Assembly: GCA_036443405.1 (NCBI GenBank)
Contig: JAZFYD010000149.1
Location: forward strand, 1-12,887
Reading direction: 5' to 3'
Source: JAZFYD01 sp036443405
GTDB taxonomy: Bacteria > Planctomycetota > PLA2
Length of the DNA: 12,887 bases
Positions 7,861-12,887 of the stretch are shown in pieces (the stretch's first letter is position 1; each line of letters begins with the position of its first letter). A model generated the notes under the pieces. That model searched no databases. It had not been told where the DNA came from and saw only the letters and a program-made list of their open reading frames with translations. The position numbers and the translations under genes are program-made.

Positions 7861-8817
7861 TTGATCCGCAAAATACAGAATCAGTTCACCGTGGCCCAAG
7901 TGGCCCGCATGGCTGGCGTTGATCGTCGCATGCTGACGGACCTGGAAAAAGACGGCCAGTTCCCGGCCGCGCGGCGTAACGAATCCAACCACCGCATCTA
8001 CACGTTTGCGGAAGCGCGCACAATCGTGCGCCACCTCGCGGGACCGCAGGCGCGGCGCATCGCGGTCGTCAATCAAAAGGGCGGCGTCGGCAAGACCACA
8101 ACGACGTTCAATCTCGCGGGCGCGCTCGCGGCGCGCGGCCGCAGCGTGCTGCTCATCGATCTCGATCCGCAGGCCAACCTCACATCGTCAGTCGGTGTCG
8201 AGCTCAGCGATCACGACATCTCGGTCGAGGAGGTCTTCATCGACGACGACCTCGCCGCGGAACGCACGGTCTTGGAGACGCCGATCCCGGGCATCTCGAT
8301 CATTCCCGCGCGGCCGCGACTCGCCGGCGTCGAGGTGAAGATTTTCGACGGATTCCTGCGCGAGACGATCCTCGACCGCAAGCTCGAGCCGCTGCACGGA
8401 CAGTACGACTGCATTCTGATCGACTGCCCCCCGAACCTGAGCCTCGTTACGATCAACGCTCTCGTCGCCTGCACCGAGGCCATCGTGCCGATCGAGGCGC
8501 AGACCTATTCGATCAGAGCCGTCTCCGATGTGACCAACACCGTCGCGCTCATCCGAAGCCGCCTGGGCCGCGGCGTGACGCTGCGGTTTCTGCCCACGAA
8601 GATCGACGCGCGCCTGAAGGTGGCCGCCGAGATTCTGGAGGCGGTCAAACGCGGCCTGAAGGATCGGGTGCTCCCCCACATTCGAACCGACTCCCACCTG
8701 ATCCGCGCGCCGATGATGCGGACGCCGGTCGGCCTGTGTTTTCCGCACAGCAAGGGCGCGCGCGATTACGCCGTGTTGGCGGACACTCTCTTGCGGAACC
8801 CGCCGACGGACGCATGA
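7861..8817 (+). CDS. ParA/Soj-family ATPase with N-terminal MerR-like helix-turn-helix
   Basis: 318 aa from TTG at 7861. Residues about 8-60 are a MerR-like DNA-binding domain (FTVAQVARMAGVDRRMLTDLEKDG, then the wing NHRIYTFAEARTIVRHL). Residues 66-318 are a MinD/ParA ATPase: deviant Walker A KGGVGKTT (73-80, signature lysine K73 and catalytic K78), LLIDLDPQAN (97-106), and Walker B ILIDCPPN (185-192). Such proteins form ATP-dependent dimers on DNA and position chromosomes, plasmids or other cargo. Several plasmid ParA proteins also carry a DNA-binding N-terminus that represses their own operon. No parB gene follows, and I saw no parS-like palindrome, so segregation is not proven; an orphan positioning or regulatory ATPase is equally possible. 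The open frame extends upstream to 7690, but that stretch does not resemble protein. AGGA lies 9 nt before the TTG; GTG at 7891 is a less likely start because it would cut into the HTH. Confidence 0.88.
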   Translation: MIRKIQNQFTVAQVARMAGVDRRMLTDLEKDGQFPAARRNESNHRIYTFAEARTIVRHLAGPQARRIAVVNQKGGVGKTTTTFNLAGALAARGRSVLLIDLDPQANLTSSVGVELSDHDISVEEVFIDDDLAAERTVLETPIPGISIIPARPRLAGVEVKIFDGFLRETILDRKLEPLHGQYDCILIDCPPNLSLVTINALVACTEAIVPIEAQTYSIRAVSDVTNTVALIRSRLGRGVTLRFLPTKIDARLKVAAEILEAVKRGLKDRVLPHIRTDSHLIRAPMMRTPVGLCFPHSKGARDYAVLADTLLRNPPTDA

Positions 8818-8823
8818 GCCTGT

Positions 8824-8862
8824 CCCGCCTTAGCTCGCGCAGCGGGCGACAGCCGATTTTTT
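8824..8862 (+). terminator. Possible weak terminator after ParA-like gene
   Basis: A hairpin of CCCGC (8824-8828) and GCGGG (8842-8846), 6 bp after the TGA, followed 10 nt later by a run of six T (8857-8862). The stem is short and the T-run is offset, so this is only a candidate. Confidence 0.3.
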
Positions 8863-8912
8863 GAACGCGATTTCGAACGAATCGGCCCAAAACCCGCCCC
8901 TGGCGCGACATT

Positions 8913-8941
8913 TTGGGGGCCAAGGCAACCCTTGGTAGACT
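8913..8941 (+). promoter_or_regulatory. Candidate aroF promoter with extended -10 and dyad in spacer
   Basis: TTGGGG (8913-8918), 17 bp, then TAGACT (8936-8941) preceded by TGG, which fits an extended -10 (TGn). TAGACT ends 10 nt before the ATG, so the leader would be only a few bases. The spacer contains a perfect dyad CCAAGG-CAAC-CCTTGG (8920-8935) that abuts the -10 and could be an operator. The same TTGnTAGACTC string recurs at 12771. Confidence 0.5.
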
Positions 8942-8951
8942 CGCGCCTCCA

Positions 8952-10010
8952 ATGTTCATCCTGTTGAAGCCCGGCTGCACTCCGGAGCAAAGAACCCGCG
9001 TCCTGCGCACGATCGAAAGCGCCGGCCTCGCGATCGAAGTCTCCGAAGGACATCACCGCATCGTGATCGGCGTCGTCGGCGACGAAGATTGCCTGCGCCA
9101 CGTTCCGATCGAGACCTACGACGGTGTCGAGCGCGTCGTGCGGTTGCGCCGTCCGTACCGGTTGGCCGCCCGCGAGATCCACCCCGAGGACACCGTCGTG
9201 AGTGTCGGCGGCGCCGACGGGGCCGGCAGGCAGGAAACCGCGGCAACAAAAATCGGAACCGGCCTGACGATCATCGCCGGCCCGTGCGCCGTGGAAGACC
9301 CGGACCGGCTGCTCGCTCTCGCGCGGGAGGCCAAGGATGCGGGTGCGACGATCCTGCGCGGCGGCGCGTTCAAACCGCGAACGACGCCGTACGACTTCCG
9401 CGGCCTGGCCGAGCGCGGCCTAAAGGTGCTGCGGGAAGTCGCAGACGAGGTCGGGTTGCCGGTCGTCACCGAAGCCATGGATCCGCGGCAACTCGAGACC
9501 GTGGCCGAGCACGCCGACATGATTCAGATCGGCACGCGCAACATGCAGAACTTCCCGTTGCTCGAGGAGGCCGCCCGTACGGACCGGCCGATCCTCTTGA
9601 AGCGCGGGCGCGCGGCGACGATCACGGAGTGGTTGTGCGCAGCCGACTACGTGATTCACGCCGGCAACAGCCGAATTGTGCTGTGCGAGCGCGGTCTCGT
9701 TTCGTTCGACGACGCGGTGCGCAACCATCTGGACCTCTCCTGCGTGCCTCTGGTGAAGCGGCTGTCCCATCTGCCGATCGTGGTCGATCCGAGCCACGGA
9801 ACGGGCCGGAGCGAGTTGGTTTCGCCGATGGCGCGCGCTGCGATCGCAGCAGGCGCCGACGGAATCATGGTCGAGGTCCACGGCGATCCGACCCACGCCA
9901 AGAGCGACGCCCGCCAGCAGATCCTTCCGGATGAGCTGTACAGGCTCGTCCCCCAACTCTTGGCGATCCGCGAGATCGTGGCGCAGGAACGGGTCGAAGT
10001 TCCGTCATGA
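8952..10010 (+). CDS. aroF: 3-deoxy-7-phosphoheptulonate (DAHP) synthase, type I beta with N-terminal regulatory domain
   Basis: 352 aa. It condenses phosphoenolpyruvate and erythrose 4-phosphate to DAHP, the first committed step of the shikimate pathway, in the cytoplasm. Residues 1-70 are a ferredoxin-like (ACT-like) domain of the kind that binds aromatic amino acids for feedback control in the Thermotoga enzyme. The barrel follows at about 103-345. Metal ligands expected from the Thermotoga maritima enzyme are all present, each shifted by +10: C112 (GPCAVE), H282 (DPSHGTG), E308 (VEVH) and D319 (KSD). Substrate motifs KPRTTPYDF (141-149) and LLKRG (215-219) are also intact. ATG at 8952 is chosen because MFILLKPG matches the family's N-terminus; an upstream TTG at 8913 would add 13 unrelated residues and falls on the promoter. 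No Shine-Dalgarno is visible. The stop overlaps tpiA as ATGA, so the two genes are coupled. The linker at 86-102 is longer than in Thermotoga. Confidence 0.97.
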   Translation: MFILLKPGCTPEQRTRVLRTIESAGLAIEVSEGHHRIVIGVVGDEDCLRHVPIETYDGVERVVRLRRPYRLAAREIHPEDTVVSVGGADGAGRQETAATKIGTGLTIIAGPCAVEDPDRLLALAREAKDAGATILRGGAFKPRTTPYDFRGLAERGLKVLREVADEVGLPVVTEAMDPRQLETVAEHADMIQIGTRNMQNFPLLEEAARTDRPILLKRGRAATITEWLCAADYVIHAGNSRIVLCERGLVSFDDAVRNHLDLSCVPLVKRLSHLPIVVDPSHGTGRSELVSPMARAAIAAGADGIMVEVHGDPTHAKSDARQQILPDELYRLVPQLLAIREIVAQERVEVPS

Positions 10011-10762
10011 CACCGCTGATCGCCGGCAACTGGAAGATGAACACGACGCGTGCGAGCGCGAAGGAGTTGGCCCAAGCCATTCTGCGCGGGCTCCCCTCCA
10101 CCCTCGACGGCGTCGACGTCGCGCTTTATCCGCCGTACCCCTGCATCGCACCCGTCGCAGAGGCCGTGTCCGGCTCAGACATCCGCGTCGGCGCGCAGAA
10201 CTTCTATCCCGAAAGCGGTGGCGCCTTCACCGGCGAGATCTCACCCGCCATGCTGCTCGACCTTGGAGCCACCGAAGTTCTGATCGGGCACAGCGAACGG
10301 CGCCACGTGCTTCACGAGTCCGACGAGTTCATTCTGCAGAAGTTGCAATTCGCGCTCGCCGAGGACTTTCTCGCGACGCTGTGTGTCGGTGAAACCCTCG
10401 AAGAACGCGAAGCCGGCCAGACAGAGGAAGTGATCTCGCGACAGCTCCGGTCGGCGCTCTCGGGCATCGACTCCAAGCATGCCGCGGACGTCACGGTCGC
10501 CTACGAACCGGTCTGGGCGATCGGAACCGGCCTCACGGCGACGCCGGAGCAGGCCGGCACGGCGCACGATTTCATCCGCGCGCTGCTCGTTGAGCTCTGG
10601 GGCGAAAGCGGCAAGAGCATCCGCATCCTCTATGGCGGAAGTGTCAAACCGCAGAACGCAGCCGAGCTCATGGCCGTGCCGGAAATCGGTGGCGTCCTCG
10701 TCGGCGGCGCGAGCCTCGATTCCGCGTCGTTTTGCGCGATCGTCAGGGCGGCAGGCGCCTGA
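10007..10762 (+). CDS. tpiA: Triosephosphate isomerase
   Basis: 251 aa, the usual length. It interconverts dihydroxyacetone phosphate and glyceraldehyde 3-phosphate in glycolysis and gluconeogenesis, as a cytoplasmic dimer. The active site is complete: N8 and K10 in AGNWKMN, H95 in IGHSERR, the general base E167 in YEPVWAIGTG with the phosphate-gripping loop that follows it, and the phosphate-binding YGGSVKP (209-215) and GVLVGGASL (229-237). The ATG overlaps the aroF stop by 4 bp, so translation is probably coupled. TpiA ahead of secG is common in several bacterial groups. Pairing with DAHP synthase is less usual and has no direct pathway reason beyond central carbon supply. A long inverted repeat starts at its stop codon. 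Confidence 0.98.
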   Translation: MTPLIAGNWKMNTTRASAKELAQAILRGLPSTLDGVDVALYPPYPCIAPVAEAVSGSDIRVGAQNFYPESGGAFTGEISPAMLLDLGATEVLIGHSERRHVLHESDEFILQKLQFALAEDFLATLCVGETLEEREAGQTEEVISRQLRSALSGIDSKHAADVTVAYEPVWAIGTGLTATPEQAGTAHDFIRALLVELWGESGKSIRILYGGSVKPQNAAELMAVPEIGGVLVGGASLDSASFCAIVRAAGA

Positions 10763-10793
10763 TCCGGCCAGGCCGCGACGCTCGGCCCGGATC
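10761..10793 (+). terminator. Stable hairpin immediately after tpiA, no U-tract
   Basis: GATCCGGCC (10761-10769) pairs with GGCC-C-GGATC (10784-10793): a 9-bp stem with one bulged base and a 14-nt loop, starting inside the tpiA stop codon. No T-run follows, so it may be a transcript-stabilising or attenuating hairpin rather than a classic intrinsic terminator. Confidence 0.4.
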
Positions 10794-10804
10794 CCCGGTA
10801 TTAG

Positions 10805-10832
10805 TTGTCCGTCCGGAATTCCAGCTTAGAAT
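10805..10832 (+). promoter_or_regulatory. Candidate secG promoter
   Basis: TTGTCC (10805-10810), 16 bp, then TAGAAT (10827-10832), the best sigma70-like pair seen in the window. Transcription would begin about 50 nt before the secG ATG. GAATTCCA occurs twice (10816-10823 and 10829-10836), the second copy overlapping the -10, which could be a repressor site or chance. Confidence 0.5.
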
Positions 10833-10889
10833 TCCACGATTCGGCGGACTCACCCGCCCCAAAAACCGCTCAACACCGCAAATTTCCCC

Positions 10890-11315
10890 ATGGCTTCGCT
10901 CCTCCTGCTCGGCGCCTTCATCCACTTCATCAAGGGCGCCATCATGTTGCTGTTCATCCTGACGGCGTTCCTGCTCGTCATCGTTGTGCTCCTTCAGGAG
11001 GGCAAAGGCGGCGGACTCGCGGGCGCGTTTGGAGGCGCGGGCGCCCAGACGTTCGGCGTTCAGACCGGCGGCGTGAACAAGTTCACGTTCTGGGTCGCGG
11101 GCGTCTTCATGGTGCTTGCGGTGCTCTACGCAACGATCAAGCCGGACACTCCGGTCGCGCCGTCGGCTCGCGAGAGCACGATCGCACCGCCGGACGACGA
11201 AGACGCGGGCAGCGGTACCGAAGAGGGCGGCGACGCTGCCGGAGACTCCGGCGATGCATCGGGCGGGGATTCGTCCAGCGGCGACTCGTCCAGCGGGGAA
11301 TCCGGGGACAAGTAG
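10890..11315 (+). CDS. secG: Protein translocase subunit SecG with acidic C-terminal tail
   Basis: 141 aa inner-membrane subunit of the SecYEG channel, which supports SecA-driven export. It has two membrane helices (about 14-36 and 65-83) joined by the hallmark cytoplasmic loop QEGKGGGLAGAFGGAGAQTF (36-55). Residues 84-141 form an extra Pro/Asp/Glu/Gly/Ser-rich tail ending in GDSSSGDSSSGESGDK; typical SecG proteins stop soon after helix 2. The tail is low-complexity and its last part is encoded by two 15-bp near-repeats (11268-11297). ATG at 10890 has no Shine-Dalgarno. An internal ATG at 10944 would trim 18 residues and cut close to helix 1, so the first is preferred. It ends 5 bp before yicC. 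Two exported proteins and a membrane kinase lie on the opposite arm, but no special link is implied. Confidence 0.93.
   Translation: MASLLLLGAFIHFIKGAIMLLFILTAFLLVIVVLLQEGKGGGLAGAFGGAGAQTFGVQTGGVNKFTFWVAGVFMVLAVLYATIKPDTPVAPSARESTIAPPDDEDAGSGTEEGGDAAGDSGDASGGDSSSGDSSSGESGDK
11268..11297 (+). repeat. Two tandem 15-bp repeats in the secG tail
   Basis: GATTCGTCCAGCGGC is followed directly by GACTCGTCCAGCGGG (13 of 15 identical), encoding DSSSG twice. A third, eroded unit (GAATCCGGG) follows. This looks like small-scale slippage expansion of a disordered tail. Confidence 0.7.
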
Positions 11316-11320
11316 CGACG

Positions 11321-12202
11321 ATGCCGCGCAGCATGACCGGCTACGGAGCGGCTTCCGAGGCCGGGAGCCGCATCGCCGTCGAAGTCGAAGTCCGAACGGT
11401 CAACGCGAAGACCCGCAAGGTCTCGCTGCGCACGCCGGCCGCGCTGACCGCGCATGAACCGGCGCTGGAGTCGCTGGTCCGCGACCGCGTGCGGCGCGGT
11501 TCGATCCAGCTGAGCGTGCGCATCGATCACGTGCGCCCCCAGGACGCCGTGAAGGTGCGGACCGATGTCATCGAGGGATTGGCCGCCGCGCTCGAGCCGC
11601 TGCGAGAAAAGGGGCTCCTCGCGAGCGGTCTGACCGCCGATGCGATCGCGTCCATTCCCGGCGCGGTCGAGTTGGGGTCCCGTGAGCCGTTACGCGCCGC
11701 GGACTGGAAGATCGTCAAACGGGTGGCGTCGAGCGCGCTCGATGCGCTTTCCGATATGCGCCAGCGCGAAGCCGTGCATCTGGTGAAGGACCTGCGCCGG
11801 ATTCTCAAGAGCATGCAGGGCGCGGTGTCCAAGGTGAAGCGCCGCGTGCCGAAAATCGTCGAGGAAGCCCGGCAGAAGCTCGAAGATCGCGTGAACGCGC
11901 TGCTCGAGGATCACGACACGACTCTGGACGACGCGACCCTCGCGCGCGAGATCGCCATCCTCGCCGACCGCTCCGACGTCACCGAGGAGATCACGCGCCT
12001 CACCGCGCACATCGCTGAGTTCGACCGGTACCTGAAACAGGACGCGGACATCGGCCGGACCCTCGACTTCCTCTCGCAGGAGATGCTGCGGGAGATCAAC
12101 ACCATCGGAAGCAAGAGTTCGGACGTCGAGACCGCACGCGCTGTGGTCGCGCTCAAGTCGGACACGGAACGCCTCAAGGAGCAGGCCGCCAACCTCGAAT
12201 GA
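11321..12202 (+). CDS. yicC: YicC/YloC-family endoribonuclease
   Basis: 293 aa, a normal length. The YicC/YloC family has been linked to endoribonuclease activity and to RNA decay and stress survival; the detailed role here is inferred from family membership. The N-terminal signature is SMTGYG (4-9), followed by the VRTVNAKTRKVSLRTP block and RRGSIQLSV. The C-terminal domain holds the most conserved stretch, DFLSQEMLREINTIGSKSSD (about 247-266). Residues 150-205 are a charged helical middle region. ATG at 11321 gives the family's usual start (MPRSMTGYG); the frame is open much further upstream, through secG, but that is antisense-like noise. It starts 5 bp after secG and overlaps gmk by ATGA, so secG-yicC-gmk is one probable operon. 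Confidence 0.95.
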   Translation: MPRSMTGYGAASEAGSRIAVEVEVRTVNAKTRKVSLRTPAALTAHEPALESLVRDRVRRGSIQLSVRIDHVRPQDAVKVRTDVIEGLAAALEPLREKGLLASGLTADAIASIPGAVELGSREPLRAADWKIVKRVASSALDALSDMRQREAVHLVKDLRRILKSMQGAVSKVKRRVPKIVEEARQKLEDRVNALLEDHDTTLDDATLAREIAILADRSDVTEEITRLTAHIAEFDRYLKQDADIGRTLDFLSQEMLREINTIGSKSSDVETARAVVALKSDTERLKEQAANLE

Positions 12203-12744
12203 CTACGGTGGCCCGACTCGTCGTTGTCTCCGGTCCTTCCGGGGTGGGCAAGACGTCGGTGTGCGCGCTGCTCGAAAAACACGAGGAGTTCGAACGGGTC
12301 ATCACCGCAACGACCCGCACACCGCGCGGCGACGAAAAACACGGTGAGCACTACCTGTTCCACGCGGACGCCGAGTTCGAGTCGGTGCGCGCCGCCGGGG
12401 GGTTCCTGGAGTCCGCGACGGTCCACGGGCACCGCTACGGAACACCTCGTGCGCACGTCGAGGAGATCCTGGCACGCGGCCGCCACGCGCTGCTGAACAT
12501 CGACGTGCAGGGTGCCGCGCAGATTCGCGACACCGGTTTCGCGTGTCTGCTGGTCTTTTTGAGCCCACCTGATTTCGACACCCTCGAAGCGCGTCTTCGT
12601 GGCCGCGGCACCGATGCGGACAAGACCGTTCAAGATCGCCTCGAGACGGCGCGGCAGGAATACGCCCGCCGCGGCGAGTTCGATATCGAGGTGATCAACT
12701 CGGACCTCTCGGCTGCCGTCAAAGAGATCCGTTCGGCGCTCTGA
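12199..12744 (+). CDS. gmk: Guanylate kinase
   Basis: 181 aa. It transfers phosphate from ATP to GMP to give GDP, in the cytoplasm. The P-loop GPSGVGKT spans 12-19. The GMP-binding segment TTRTPRGDEKHGEHYLF (38-54) carries the guanylate-kinase arginines R40 and R43 and the Tyr. YGTPR (80-84), IDVQGAAQIR (101-110) and the lid RLRGRGTD (about 132-139) follow. Within the GMP-binding segment the usual R-x-G-E reads R-G-D-E, a mild swap with the same length. At the C-terminus it ends soon after the INSDL motif, slightly shorter than the 200-or-so residues common in the family. The start overlaps the yicC stop by 4 bp. yicC-gmk is a widely conserved pair, usually followed by rpoZ; here rpoZ is replaced by a Lys-rich gene with its own promoter-like box. 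Confidence 0.97.
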   Translation: MTTVARLVVVSGPSGVGKTSVCALLEKHEEFERVITATTRTPRGDEKHGEHYLFHADAEFESVRAAGGFLESATVHGHRYGTPRAHVEEILARGRHALLNIDVQGAAQIRDTGFACLLVFLSPPDFDTLEARLRGRGTDADKTVQDRLETARQEYARRGEFDIEVINSDLSAAVKEIRSAL

Positions 12745-12745
12745 T

Positions 12746-12763
12746 CCTTGGCCGAGGCCGAGG
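12746..12763 (+). terminator. Hairpin after gmk, possible weak terminator
   Basis: CCTTGGC (12746-12752) pairs with GCCGAGG (12757-12763) through one G-T wobble, with loop CGAG, starting 2 nt after the gmk stop. No clear U-tract follows, so termination is uncertain. Confidence 0.4.
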
Positions 12764-12770
12764 TCCTCAG

Positions 12771-12780
12771 TTGCTAGACT
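12771..12780 (+). promoter_or_regulatory. Extended -10 promoter for the Lys-rich gene
   Basis: TTGCTAGACT: an extended -10 (TGC before TAGACT) only 6 nt before the ATG at 12787. That spacing is typical of leaderless transcripts. No well-spaced -35 is seen. Its sequence matches the aroF box in ten of eleven positions. Confidence 0.5.
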
Positions 12781-12786
12781 CCGGGG

Positions 12787-12887
12787 ATGGCAGCCAGGAA
12801 AAAAACCGCAGGGAAAAAGGCAGCTTCCAGGGCTGCCGGCCGCAAAAAGACCACCAAGAAGAAGGTCGCCAGGAAAGCGGCCAAGAA
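12787..12887 (+). CDS. Lys/Arg/Ala-rich basic protein, histone H1-like N-terminus (cut by window edge)
   Basis: 33 complete codons run from ATG to the window edge. The peptide begins MAARKKTAGKKAASRAAGRK and continues with KK, TT, KKK and KAAK steps: 15 of 33 residues are Lys or Arg and most of the rest Ala, Gly or Thr. There is no acidic or large hydrophobic residue. Bacterial proteins of this type (histone H1-like, or Lys-Ala tails on HU and on other DNA-binding proteins) neutralise DNA backbone charge. It may instead be a basic extension in front of another, unseen domain, which cannot be judged here. AAA and AAG for Lys and AGG for Arg make the stretch more A-rich than its neighbours. It is preceded by an extended -10 and is probably not part of the gmk operon. 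Confidence 0.7.
   Translation, partial: MAARKKTAGKKAASRAAGRKKTTKKKVARKAAK

Noticed and set aside
8902..8918. Possible sigma54 (-24/-12) promoter upstream of aroF
   Set aside because: The GG and GC elements are not at the required 10-bp spacing. No good -24/-12 pair was seen at the few upstream sites I examined, so the activator's targets are probably elsewhere.
7861..8951. Chromosome partition locus (parAB-parS)
   Set aside because: No parB follows and no parS-like palindrome was noticed near the gene; only the ATPase is supported.
10805..11320. Upstream extension of yicC through secG
   Set aside because: The same DNA encodes SecG with clear membrane helices in another frame, and the YicC family starts at SMTGYG.

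Overview
The window is dense, high-G+C bacterial chromosome. It encodes ten proteins on two divergent arms, and one gene is cut at each edge. Several features suggest a planctomycete (Planctomycetota) or a close relative. These are the tpiA-secG-yicC-gmk order, SecG with a long acidic Gly/Ser tail, a transmembrane Ser/Thr kinase, an FHA-GAF-sigma54 activator, and an exported protein with repeated 'G-x-W-x-T-P' motifs ahead of a peptidase-like domain. The phylum is an inference from gene content. No rRNA, tRNA, CRISPR array or insertion sequence was seen.

Left arm (1-7675, minus strand, read from 7675 down). It runs: FHA-GAF-AAA+-Fis sigma54-dependent activator (TTG start, strong Shine-Dalgarno); an exported protein with a peptidase-like fold whose HExxH motif looks destroyed; an exported HEAT-repeat protein; and a transmembrane Hanks-type Ser/Thr kinase (GTG start, overlapping the HEAT gene by 11 bp, C-terminus beyond the window). 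A phosphothreonine reader fused to a transcription activator, two exported proteins and a membrane kinase, all on one strand, look like an envelope-to-promoter signalling cassette. This is the most interesting part of the window. The linkage is read from the sequence and the pathway is inferred.

Centre (7676-7860). A divergent promoter region of about 185 bp separates the activator from a ParA/Soj-type ATPase with a MerR-like DNA-binding domain at its N-terminus. A small dyad lies between the candidate -35 and -10 of the ATPase gene.

Right arm (7861-12887, plus strand). After the ATPase come DAHP synthase (first step of the shikimate pathway, with an N-terminal regulatory domain) coupled by ATGA to triosephosphate isomerase. 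Then come secG, yicC and guanylate kinase, with yicC and gmk also coupled by ATGA. Last is the start of a very Lys/Arg/Ala-rich, histone H1-like protein. These are mostly housekeeping genes.

Several transcription-unit starts share a -10-like hexamer of the form TAGRNT (TAGGAT, TAGACT, TAGAAT). Two units carry the same extended motif, TTG(G/C)TAGACTC, placed so close to the ATG that a leaderless or nearly leaderless mRNA is likely. Most genes lack a recognisable Shine-Dalgarno sequence, and three of the ten start at GTG or TTG.
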